NCBI GenBank assembly: GCA_903870955.1
Contig: CAIQEX010000681.1
Span: 1 to 5,589 of the forward strand
Reading direction: 5' to 3'
DNA: 5,589 nucleotides
Source: an uncultured beta proteobacterium
GTDB lineage: Bacteria > Pseudomonadota > Gammaproteobacteria > Burkholderiales > Burkholderiaceae_C
Shown here: piece after piece, positions 1 through 5,033 of the stretch
How the letters are laid out: each line of letters opens with the position of its first letter
Numbering within the stretch: position 1 is the first letter of the stretch
The notes under the pieces: generated by a model
Told to the model about the DNA's origin: nothing
Seen by the model: only the letters and a program-made list of their open reading frames with translations
Databases searched by the model: none
Made by a program: the position numbers and the translations under genes

Positions 1-633
1 GAAGAAGTGGGCATTGGCGGTGTGCTGCGCTTCAACGGCCTGGACGGCTCCGGTCGCACGGTCTACTCCAAGGGCATGCGCAATCCCGCTGGCCTCTCGA
101 TCGGACCTAAGGGCGACATCTGGACGACTGACAACCAGGTGGACGGACTCGGTGATGACGTGCCTCCAGGCGAGTTGAACAAACTCACCAAAGCCGGCGA
201 ACATTTCGGCTTCCCGTACTGGAACGGTCACTTCAAGGTGGCTGGTTCAGGTGCTGCTCCTGACCTGAAGGACATGAAGGAACCAGCTGGCGCGATCTTC
301 CCGCAAGTCGAGTTTCCTGCGCACCAAGCCCAGCTCGGCGTGACCCACTACACCGGCACGGCTTTCCCTGCGAAGTACCAAGGCGGTTTGTTCGTAGCCT
401 CCCACGGTTCCTGGAACCGTACCGTGCCGAGCGGCTATCTGATCAACTTCGTGCCGATCAAGGCTGACGGCAACGCAGGTCCTGCGGAAGTCTTTGCTGA
501 CGGTTTCCTGGACAAGAAGACGGGACGCGCTTTGGCTCGCCCAGTCGACGTGGCCAATTTGCCTGACGGCTCCATCCTGGTGTCTGACGACTACGCCGGT
601 GCGATTTATCGCATCAGCTACAGCGGCCAGTAA
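1..633 (+). CDS. PQQ-dependent sugar (sorbosone/glucose-type) dehydrogenase, C-terminal part
   Basis: The reading frame is open from base 1 to the TAA at 631-633, giving 210 residues. The gene enters from the left edge, so the valine codon at base 7 is internal and no true start is visible. The sequence fits the soluble PQQ glucose/L-sorbosone dehydrogenase beta-propeller family. It has GMRNPAG (about residues 25-31; in this family the Arg-Asn pair lies next to the PQQ cofactor), GDDVPP (51-56), HGSWNR (135-140) and a closing VSDDYAGAIYR (194-204). The family is usually about 400-450 residues, so roughly the N-terminal half is missing. Such enzymes normally oxidise sugars or aldose-like substrates in the periplasm and pass electrons to a quinone or cytochrome; the substrate here cannot be read. 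A cytochrome c gene follows, but a strong terminator separates the two. The fold family is fairly certain; the substrate is not. Confidence 0.88.
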   Translation, partial: EEVGIGGVLRFNGLDGSGRTVYSKGMRNPAGLSIGPKGDIWTTDNQVDGLGDDVPPGELNKLTKAGEHFGFPYWNGHFKVAGSGAAPDLKDMKEPAGAIFPQVEFPAHQAQLGVTHYTGTAFPAKYQGGLFVASHGSWNRTVPSGYLINFVPIKADGNAGPAEVFADGFLDKKTGRALARPVDVANLPDGSILVSDDYAGAIYRISYSGQ

Positions 634-645
634 TTTGGGATATTG

Positions 646-664
646 CACGGGCTGTGTGCCCGTG
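646..664 (+). repeat. Perfect 7-bp hairpin after the dehydrogenase gene
   Basis: The arms CACGGGC (646-652) and GCCCGTG (658-664) are exact reverse complements with a 5-base loop, TGTGT. The hairpin lies 12 bases after the dehydrogenase stop codon. No T-run follows it, so it is not an intrinsic terminator by itself. It may protect the mRNA 3' end or help the stronger hairpin just downstream. Confidence 0.5.
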
Positions 665-677
665 ACATGATTGAGAG

Positions 678-707
678 CGGGGCTCCATTTGGGGCCCCGA
701 CTTTTTT
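678..707 (+). terminator. Intrinsic (Rho-independent) terminator of the sugar dehydrogenase
   Basis: The arms CGGGGCTCC (678-686) and GGGGCCCCG (691-699) form a 9-bp stem with one T-G wobble and a 4-base ATTT loop. After two bases (AC) comes a run of six T (702-707). This is a textbook + strand terminator. It should insulate the dehydrogenase transcript from the cytochrome gene that begins only 16 bases later. Confidence 0.85.
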
Positions 708-712
708 ATAAT
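707..712 (+). promoter_or_regulatory. Possible -10 box for the cytochrome c gene
   Basis: An exact TATAAT hexamer overlaps the last T of the terminator T-tract. I see no good TTGACA-like -35 at 16-18 bases upstream, because that position falls inside the terminator hairpin. If the box is used, transcription would begin around 718-720, only a few bases ahead of the ATG at 724. The transcript would then be nearly leaderless, which fits the absence of any Shine-Dalgarno sequence there. The match could also be a chance result of an AT-rich terminator tail. Confidence 0.35.
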
Positions 713-723
713 TCACATTGACC

Positions 724-1038
724 ATGAAGAAACTATTCCTTCTTTTACTGACATGCACCGCGCTGCATAGCTATGCCGATGATGTCGAGGCGGGCCGTGC
801 CAAGGCGGAGACGGCGTGTGCACTTTGCCATGGCCGAATAGGTGTCGCCACCCTTCCGAATGCTCCCAATCTGGCTGGGCAGCAGGCTATATATATCAAC
901 GAACAGTTGCGCAACTACCGCAGCGGTAAGCGTCAGAACGAAGTGATGAACATGATTGCCAAACAACTCACAGACTCAGAAATCGCGCAGATTTCTGCCT
1001 GGTTCGGTTCCATCAAAGTGACGGTTGAGGCGCCTTGA
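724..1038 (+). CDS. Small periplasmic mono-haem cytochrome c (class I, c553/c4-like)
   Basis: This is a complete 104-residue protein. Residues 1-18 form a signal peptide: a Lys-Lys start, a Leu-rich core, and likely cleavage after SYA before Asp19. The haem-attachment motif CALCH lies at 32-36, with His36 as proximal ligand. The NEVMNMIAKQLTDSEIAQI stretch (72-90) matches the distal-ligand region of c4/c553-type cytochromes, and Met75 is the likely axial Met (Met77 is the alternative). One haem motif and about 86 mature residues make it a single-domain electron carrier. I chose the ATG at 724 because the Lys-Lys signal peptide starts there; an in-frame TTG at 718 would add two residues. No Shine-Dalgarno is visible for either. 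Its partner is unknown; the upstream PQQ dehydrogenase is a plausible electron donor by proximity only. Confidence 0.9.
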   Translation: MKKLFLLLLTCTALHSYADDVEAGRAKAETACALCHGRIGVATLPNAPNLAGQQAIYINEQLRNYRSGKRQNEVMNMIAKQLTDSEIAQISAWFGSIKVTVEAP

Positions 1039-1063
1039 TTCCCGGCACGAATATTTTTCGAAT
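1035..1063 (+). promoter_or_regulatory. Candidate promoter for tonB-exbBD
   Basis: TTGATT (1035-1040, overlapping the cytochrome stop codon) and TCGAAT (1058-1063) are separated by 17 bases, and each matches the sigma-70 consensus at four of six positions. The patch from 1051 to 1074 is distinctly AT-rich compared with its surroundings. No convincing Fur-box palindrome is visible, although iron control is common for tonB operons. The call is weak: the operon could also be read through from the cytochrome gene, since no terminator separates them. Confidence 0.3.
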
Positions 1064-1150
1064 GCGATTTAATTGGAGGGCCGCTTGCACGGGTTTGCCA
1101 TGGCGATCCGGCAAAGGCTTTTCATAGTAGAAAATGGGATGCTGAATCCC
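1039..1150 (+). other. Leader region between cytochrome c and tonB
   Basis: This 112-base gap is the longest non-coding stretch in the window, assuming tonB starts at 1151. Besides the candidate promoter it contains GGAGGG at 1075-1080, a good Shine-Dalgarno-like string with an in-frame TTG at 1085. It also has a 6-bp inverted repeat TTTGCC/GGCAAA (1094-1099 and 1110-1115) and a 5-bp one TTTTC/GAAAA (1119-1123 and 1130-1134). The tonB frame is open back to 1073, so part of this stretch could be coding if an upstream start is used. The residues it would add do not resemble known TonB N-termini. The small repeats may be chance. Confidence 0.35.
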
Positions 1151-1152
1151 AT
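1134..1152 (+). repeat. tonB: Perfect 7-bp inverted repeat covering the likely tonB start
   Basis: ATGGGAT (1134-1140) and ATCCCAT (1146-1152) are exact reverse complements around a 5-base GCTGA spacer. The right arm includes the first two bases of the ATG at 1151, and the left arm holds the purine-rich GGGA that would serve as its weak ribosome site. In RNA this would fold as a hairpin hiding both elements. In DNA it could be an operator. Function is inferred, not shown. Confidence 0.45.
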
Positions 1153-1840
1153 GCACATTCACCCATCCATTCATCGCCAGCGCGTCATTGTTGTTGCCAG
1201 CGTACTGCTGTTGCATGCTTTGGCGCTGTGGGCATTGCAGACCGGCTTGCTGCAACGCGTTTGGGTACTGGCCGAAGAAATCGTGGTCCCGGTGGAGTTC
1301 ATTACGCCTGTGGTGCCCCCCGAGATCAAGCCGCCGCCCGTAATCCCCAAGCCGCCCCCAAGCGTGAAAACCCCTGTTGCGGCACCGACCCCGACCCCGG
1401 CACCCCCCGTCGCTCCTGCACCCGCGCCCATGCCGCTGGCCATCGCCGACCCCACTCCGACGGCCAATGCACCGGTTGGAGTGACGCACGCGCCGGTTGC
1501 GGTGGCGCCGGTGGTCACGGCGCCCAGCCCACCCGCCCCTGCGCCGGCACCCAAGGTGGAGTTGCCGACTAGTGACGCCGAGTATCTGCACAACCCGCAA
1601 CCCGTGTACCCTCCGATCAGTGCGCGTCGCCTGGAGTACGGACGCGTATTGCTGACTGTTGTGGTCGATCCGGAAGGGCGGCCAAAGTCGATCAGTGTCA
1701 AAACATCGAGCGGTTATGAGCGATTGGATCAAGCAGCGCTTAAAGCGGTTTCGGGTTGGTCATTTGTGCCGGGAAAACGAAACGGCGTGCCAACAGAAAT
1801 GGCAGTGGAAGTTCCCATTAGATTCAAACCTCCGGAGTAA
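1151..1840 (+). CDS. tonB: TonB energy transducer
   Basis: This 229-residue protein has the classical TonB layout. There is a short basic cytoplasmic start and one membrane anchor (about 12-34) containing Ser17 and His22. A very Pro/Ala/Val-rich periplasm-spanning linker follows (about 47-135, with EIKPPP-, PTPTPAPP- and PSPPAPAPAP-like runs). The C-terminal TonB domain (about 145-226) carries NPQPVYPP, GRVLLTVVVDPEGR, SSGYERLDQAALKAV and W..F.P followed by VPIRF. TonB couples the inner-membrane proton gradient, through ExbB-ExbD, to import by outer-membrane receptors for siderophores, haem, cobalamin or sugars. I prefer the ATG at 1151 because it gives a normal anchor position. ATG 1139 (233 residues), ATG 1100, TTG 1085 and TTG 1073 are in-frame alternatives. 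exbB begins 6 bases after the stop. The linker has few charged residues and lacks the long Glu-Pro/Lys-Pro runs of enteric TonB. The family call is very secure. Confidence 0.93.
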   Translation: MHIHPSIHRQRVIVVASVLLLHALALWALQTGLLQRVWVLAEEIVVPVEFITPVVPPEIKPPPVIPKPPPSVKTPVAAPTPTPAPPVAPAPAPMPLAIADPTPTANAPVGVTHAPVAVAPVVTAPSPPAPAPAPKVELPTSDAEYLHNPQPVYPPISARRLEYGRVLLTVVVDPEGRPKSISVKTSSGYERLDQAALKAVSGWSFVPGKRNGVPTEMAVEVPIRFKPPE

Positions 1841-1846
1841 ATTTCA

Positions 1847-2560
1847 ATGAATACGCAGTTTGGGCTGGTCAATGTATGGACACAAGGCGACGCTGTTACC
1901 CGAGCCGTGTTGCTGATCCTGCTGACCATGTCGCTGGCCTCATGGCTGGTGATCCTGTTTCGCTTGCTGGATTTGCGGAGACTCTCCGTGCAAGCCGGAG
2001 CCACCGAGAGTTTCTGGCATGCCAAAGACTTGTCCACTGGCCTGCAGGCACTGGGCGATGGGGCTGATAACCCGTTCCTGGCGCTGGCGCTGGAAGGACA
2101 AAAAGCCGCCGCCCACCTGCAACCGGATGCTGCCAACAAGCCAGCCGAGTTGCATGAAAGCTTTGACTTCAGTGATTGGGTTACGCGCAGCCTGCGCAAC
2201 AGTGTCGACGACAGCACGGCGCGCATGCAGTCGGGGCTGGCGGTTTTGGCTTCTGCCGGTTCTACCGCGCCCTTTGTCGGTCTTTTTGGCACGGTTTGGG
2301 GTATTTACCATGCGTTGATGGCGATCGGCGTGGCCGGTCAGGCCACCATCGACAAGGTGGCTGGTCCGATTGGCGAGGCGCTCATCATGACTGCGCTGGG
2401 GCTGGCGGTGGCGATTCCGGCGGTGCTGGGCTACAACGCGCTGGTGCGGGCCAACAAAAAAGTGATTGCCAAGCTGAACCGTTTTGCCCACGACTTGCAC
2501 GCTTACTTTGTGACCGGTGCGCGGGTGGGGCAGGGCAACGCCAACAAGAGGGGAAGCTGA
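1847..2560 (+). CDS. exbB: ExbB (MotA/TolQ/ExbB proton channel family)
   Basis: This 237-residue inner-membrane protein has three predicted membrane segments: about 19-39, 130-155 and 172-197. The diagnostic core is STAPFVGLFGTVWGI (139-153) and GPIGEALIMTALGLAVAIPAV (173-193). Thr149, Glu177 and Thr182 match the polar channel residues known in E. coli ExbB (Thr148, Glu176, Thr181). It forms the multimeric channel that, with ExbD, uses the proton gradient to energise TonB. The ATG at 1847 has GGAG at 1834-1837 with 9-base spacing, inside the end of tonB. TolQ is the close relative, but the adjacent tonB and the absence of tolA, tolB or pal in view favour ExbB. Its stop is one base from the exbD start, which implies a shared transcript and probable translational coupling. 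Confidence 0.93.
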   Translation: MNTQFGLVNVWTQGDAVTRAVLLILLTMSLASWLVILFRLLDLRRLSVQAGATESFWHAKDLSTGLQALGDGADNPFLALALEGQKAAAHLQPDAANKPAELHESFDFSDWVTRSLRNSVDDSTARMQSGLAVLASAGSTAPFVGLFGTVWGIYHALMAIGVAGQATIDKVAGPIGEALIMTALGLAVAIPAVLGYNALVRANKKVIAKLNRFAHDLHAYFVTGARVGQGNANKRGS

Positions 2561-2561
2561 C

Positions 2562-2969
2562 ATGGCCTTCGGCACCCAGGACGAGACCGACGAGGTCATG
2601 AATGAAATCAACATGACGCCCTTTGTCGACGTCATGCTGGTGCTGCTCATTATTTTCATCATCACTGTTCCGGTGATGCAGCACGCGGTCAACATTGATT
2701 TGCCGAGAGCCACCAACCAGCCCGAGAACATCAAACCCGAGACGGTTCGTCTGAGTGTGGATGCGAGCGGTGCTTACTTCTGGAATGCCGAGCCGATCTC
2801 GGATGAAGCGCTGCAGGCGCGCCTCACGGCCGCAGCATCCCAGGTGCCCCAACCCGAGCTGCATATCCGTGGCGACAAGGCGGTTCGCTACGAGCGTGTG
2901 GCCCGGGCAATGGCCGCGGCCCAACGTGCTGGCGTGCACAAGATTGGCTTCATTACCGATCCGAACTAG
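2562..2969 (+). CDS. exbD: ExbD (ExbD/TolR biopolymer transport protein)
   Basis: This 135-residue protein has a short cytoplasmic N-terminus, one membrane helix (about 22-40) and a periplasmic ExbD/TolR domain (about 45-133). The signature INMTPFVDVMLVLLIIF (16-32) contains Asp23, equivalent to the essential proton-carrying Asp25 of E. coli ExbD. Later family features include LPRA (about 46-49) and the HIRGDKAVRYERV stretch near the C-terminus. I chose the ATG at 2562, with the strong AGGGGA-type ribosome site just upstream in the end of exbB. An earlier in-frame GTG at 2517 would overlap exbB by over 40 bases and lacks support. The length is typical. It works as the ExbB partner that links proton flow to TonB. 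Confidence 0.93.
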   Translation: MAFGTQDETDEVMNEINMTPFVDVMLVLLIIFIITVPVMQHAVNIDLPRATNQPENIKPETVRLSVDASGAYFWNAEPISDEALQARLTAAASQVPQPELHIRGDKAVRYERVARAMAAAQRAGVHKIGFITDPN

Positions 2970-2981
2970 CCGCGTTTTCTG

Positions 2982-2992
2982 CTTGCCGCAAG
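2982..2992 (+). repeat. 11-base palindrome upstream of phaM
   Basis: CTTGC (2982-2986) and GCAAG (2988-2992) flank a single central C. The palindrome lies 13 bases after the exbD stop and overlaps the candidate phaM -35 element. Its size and symmetry would suit a dimeric repressor site. TTGC/GCAA half-sites are broadly reminiscent of the GC-rich, TGC-containing sites of PHA regulators, but I cannot assign a regulator from sequence alone. Confidence 0.35.
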
Positions 2993-3010
2993 GCTGGGAT
3001 GGAGTAAAGT
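2984..3010 (+). promoter_or_regulatory. Weak candidate promoter for phaM
   Basis: TTGCCG (2984-2989) and TAAAGT (3005-3010) each match the sigma-70 hexamers at four of six positions, but the 15-base spacing is short. Transcription would begin near 3017, giving a leader of about 40 bases. A promoter is expected here because phaM is functionally unrelated to tonB-exbBD and sits 86 bases after it. The exact elements are uncertain. Confidence 0.28.
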
Positions 3011-3030
3011 GCATTACAAGATCCATCCCA
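2995..3030 (+). repeat. Perfect 9-bp inverted repeat between exbD and phaM
   Basis: TGGGATGGA (2995-3003) and TCCATCCCA (3022-3030) are exact reverse complements 18 bases apart. Within the loop, GTAA (3004-3007) and TTAC (3014-3017) can pair directly on top of the first stem, leaving AAGA as a bulge. No T-run follows, so it is not a standard intrinsic terminator for exbBD. It spans the candidate phaM -10 box and start of transcription, so an operator or a Rho-/processing-linked 3' structure are both possible. Confidence 0.5.
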
Positions 3031-3043
3031 TCTCCAACAGCGC

Positions 3044-3050
3044 AAGGAAG
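3044..3050 (+). promoter_or_regulatory. phaM: Ribosome binding site of phaM
   Basis: AAGGAAG lies 5 bases ahead of the ATG at 3056, with AAGGA itself 7 bases away. This is a strong Shine-Dalgarno sequence at good spacing and fixes the start codon of phaM. Confidence 0.7.
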
Positions 3051-3055
3051 ACACC

Positions 3056-3739
3056 ATGAGCGACTCAGATACCAGCGGATTTGCCAAATTTGTTCCCGGC
3101 TTTGATTTTTTGCAAAACTTGGCCAAGGGCGCGAGTGCCAATGTTCCCCAAATACCCAACATGGGCAATTGGGTGGCGCCCACGCTCAACGTAGAGGAAC
3201 TGGACAAGCGCATCGGTGAACTCAAGAATGTGCAGTTCTGGTTAGAGCAGAACTCGCGTGCCCTGAGCGCCACGATTCAGGCTTTGGAAGTTCAGCGCAT
3301 GACTCTGGCCACGCTGAAAGGCATGAACTTCAATTTGGGCGATCTTGCCAATGCCTTCAAACCCAAGGCCGCAGAGGCCGCGGCCAGTAGCGTGCAAAAA
3401 CCGGCTGAAAAGCCCGCCGAGAAGGCTCCTGAACCGGCAGCGCCTGAGGTTGAAAAGCCGAGTCGAGCCTCCAAAACCCCCGGCAAGGCGGCGGGCGCCG
3501 CGAGCGGCGGTATGGTCGACCCGTTGCAATTGTGGGGCTCGTTAACCCAGCAATTTCAGAACATTGCGGCGAGTGCACTGAAAGAAGTGGCGTCAAAAAC
3601 CGCCGTGGACCTGACCAAGACCATGGCAGCCGGGGTCGTTAAAGGCGCAGCCAAGGCGGCCGGTGATGCGGCAAAGAAAACTGCGGCCAAAAAGGCGCCT
3701 GCGCGCAAGACCGCTGCAAGAAAGGCGGCTGGCCGGTAA
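3056..3739 (+). CDS. phaM: PhaM-type polyhydroxyalkanoate granule regulatory protein
   Basis: This protein of 227 residues falls into three parts. The N-terminal block (about 9-102) is the conserved PhaM/phasin-like region, with FAKFVPGFDFLQNLAKG (9-25), NWVAPTLNVEELDKRI (38-53), KNVQFWLEQNSRAL (57-70) and IQALEVQRMTLATLKGMN (74-91). A Pro/Glu/Lys/Ala linker follows (103-150). The C-terminal part holds an amphipathic stretch DPLQLWGSLTQQFQNIA (155-171) and then a Lys/Ala/Arg-rich histone-H1-like tail (about 196-227) with AAKKTAAKKAPARK repeats. In Ralstonia eutropha, PhaM activates PHB synthase PhaC1 and ties granules to the nucleoid through its PAKKA-type tail, which binds DNA. The same roles are inferred here. 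It is somewhat shorter than the 263-residue R. eutropha protein, mainly in the linker and tail. The neighbours do not include phaC, phaA or phaB. Confidence 0.87.
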   Translation: MSDSDTSGFAKFVPGFDFLQNLAKGASANVPQIPNMGNWVAPTLNVEELDKRIGELKNVQFWLEQNSRALSATIQALEVQRMTLATLKGMNFNLGDLANAFKPKAAEAAASSVQKPAEKPAEKAPEPAAPEVEKPSRASKTPGKAAGAASGGMVDPLQLWGSLTQQFQNIAASALKEVASKTAVDLTKTMAAGVVKGAAKAAGDAAKKTAAKKAPARKTAARKAAGR

Positions 3740-3754
3740 AACGGTCGTCCGGCC
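3730..3754 (+). repeat. GGCCGG/CCGGCC stem at the phaM-FIST junction
   Basis: GGCCGG (3731-3736) can pair with CCGGCC (3749-3754) across a 12-base loop that includes the phaM stop codon; a T-G wobble at 3730/3755 can extend it. The same string GGCCGGT also recurs directly at 3751-3757. The structure sits immediately before the GGTGAGG ribosome-site-like sequence of the next gene, so it might influence translation. GC-rich coincidence is a fair alternative. Confidence 0.3.
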
Positions 3755-3763
3755 GGTGAGGCT

Positions 3764-5014
3764 ATGAAACTATTTCCTTATGGCCATGCCACGCATCCGC
3801 AGTGGCAAATGGCCGCTGCCTTGGTGCTGGCGCAATTGCGCGCGCAAATGACGCTGCATGGTTACGCCGCCAATCCCACCCTGGCCCTGCTTTACATCAC
3901 GGACCACTACGCGGGCCAGGCCCAGGAAATTCTGGAACATCTGGGTGCCGAACTGCCACTGGTCACCGACTGGTCGGGCACCGTGGGGATCGGCATTTGC
4001 TCCAACAATGTCGAGTATTTTGATGAGCCCGCTATGGCTGTCATGCTGCTGGAACTGCCGCCTGATCAGTACCGCGTTTTTTCTGGCGTCGCGCCCTTGG
4101 GTCTGGGCTTTGAGATGCACACGGCACTGGTGCATGCCGATGGCGGCACGCCAGACGTTGGGGAACTTATTTTCGAGTTGGCCCATCGTACCGATTCAGA
4201 GTTTTTGTTTGGCGGACTGTCGTCCAGCCGAACCGCCAGTGTGCAATTTGCGGTGTCAGGTGACGGAAACATCAGTGGTCACGGTGCGGCCAGCGGCGTT
4301 TTTCTAGGTGGTTTGAGCGGCGTTGCGTTGGGTCCCTCAGTAGGTCTGGTGTCACGGGTGACGCAGGGCTGCAAGCCCATATCCAAGGCCCGCACGGTCA
4401 CCGCTGCCGACCACAACCTGATCCTGGAACTGGATGGGGAGCCGGCCTTGGACGTGCTGCTGGCCGATTTGCATATCTCTTTGGAGCGGCCGCAGGAAGC
4501 CCTGGAAACCGTGCGCGCCACCCTGGTCGGGCTGGCCGGAGCCGATGGCGAACCGGTACGCCAGACTGGCAACTTTGGCAACGATGTCACCGTGCGCCAC
4601 ATCATCGGTCTGGACCCTGGACGGCGTGGCGTAGCCATCGCCGATCTGGTGCAAAAAGATATGCGCATGGCCTTTTGCCAGCGCAACATGCAGGCTGCAC
4701 GGTCGGACTTGATGCGCGTCTGCGCAGAAATACGCGAAGAGTTGGAGCCCGCCGAAATGCCGCTTCAAATTGCGACGGCCTTGGCCGAGTCCGAACTGGA
4801 TGCCGCACCGCATCTGGCAAGGCGGATTGCCGGCGCAGTGTATGTGAGTTGTACCGGGCGCGGCGGGCCGCACTTTGGTGGACCAAGCGCCGAGTTGCAG
4901 TTGGTGCGCAAGGCACTGGGCGACGTGCCATTGGTAGGATTTTTTGCGGGTGGCGAAATCGCCTATGACCATCTCTATGGTTATACCGGCGTGCTAACCG
5001 TGTTTACGACTTAA
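3764..5014 (+). CDS. FIST-domain sensory protein (FIST_N plus FIST_C)
   Basis: This 416-residue protein has no signal peptide or membrane segment and should be cytoplasmic. An N-terminal FIST domain (about 30-230) starts with NPTLALLYITDHY and includes VTDWSGTVGIG and a Gly-rich LFGGLSSSRT region. A FIST_C domain (about 250-410) ends with the characteristic SCTGRGG (362-368) and PLVGFFAGGEI (389-399), then YGYTGVLTVF. FIST domains are described as small-ligand sensors linked to chemotaxis, cyclic-di-GMP and histidine-kinase pathways. A Pseudomonas FIST protein, NosP, binds haem and senses nitric oxide. No output domain is fused here, so any signal must pass to a partner; a chemoreceptor gene begins 19 bases downstream. 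The ATG at 3764 has GAGG at 3758-3761, unusually close, so initiation may rely on coupling to phaM, which ends 24 bases before. The ligand is unknown; the family assignment is secure. Confidence 0.87.
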   Translation: MKLFPYGHATHPQWQMAAALVLAQLRAQMTLHGYAANPTLALLYITDHYAGQAQEILEHLGAELPLVTDWSGTVGIGICSNNVEYFDEPAMAVMLLELPPDQYRVFSGVAPLGLGFEMHTALVHADGGTPDVGELIFELAHRTDSEFLFGGLSSSRTASVQFAVSGDGNISGHGAASGVFLGGLSGVALGPSVGLVSRVTQGCKPISKARTVTAADHNLILELDGEPALDVLLADLHISLERPQEALETVRATLVGLAGADGEPVRQTGNFGNDVTVRHIIGLDPGRRGVAIADLVQKDMRMAFCQRNMQAARSDLMRVCAEIREELEPAEMPLQIATALAESELDAAPHLARRIAGAVYVSCTGRGGPHFGGPSAELQLVRKALGDVPLVGFFAGGEIAYDHLYGYTGVLTVFTT

Positions 5015-5033
5015 ATTACTTCAGGTACTCGCC

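Noticed and set aside
1119..1134. TTTTC-ATAGTA-GAAAA as a Fur box
   Set aside because: The arms do not fit the GATAAT-type Fur consensus and only five base pairs are symmetrical.
1073..1150. Upstream tonB starts (TTG 1073, TTG 1085, ATG 1100)
   Set aside because: GGAGGG at 1075-1080 is attractive for TTG 1085, but the added residues would push the membrane anchor unusually far from the N-terminus. They are kept only as alternatives.
1330..1560. Repetitive CCG/CCC-rich stretch as a DNA repeat array
   Set aside because: It is the proline/alanine linker of TonB. The repetition is at the codon level and has no regular DNA period.
1013..1732. A 239-codon minus-strand reading frame opposite tonB, and a second one at 1171-1701
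   Set aside because: They lie opposite the strongly recognisable tonB. Their Gly/Arg-rich or Gly/Ala/Thr-rich content is what the GC-rich proline codons of tonB give when read backwards. Neither has a ribosome site or a recognisable family.
2517..2561. GTG start for exbD at 2517
   Set aside because: It would overlap exbB heavily and add residues not found in ExbD. The ATG at 2562 has a good purine-rich ribosome site and gives the normal N-terminus.
3650..3735. AAG/GCG-rich repeats near the end of phaM as a possible tandem repeat or frameshift tract
   Set aside because: They encode the expected Lys/Ala-rich DNA-binding tail of PhaM, in frame to the stop codon.
4352..4972. Long minus-strand reading frame opposite the FIST gene
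   Set aside because: The FIST frame on the + strand carries clear family motifs throughout, and the reverse frame shows no family features and no ribosome site.
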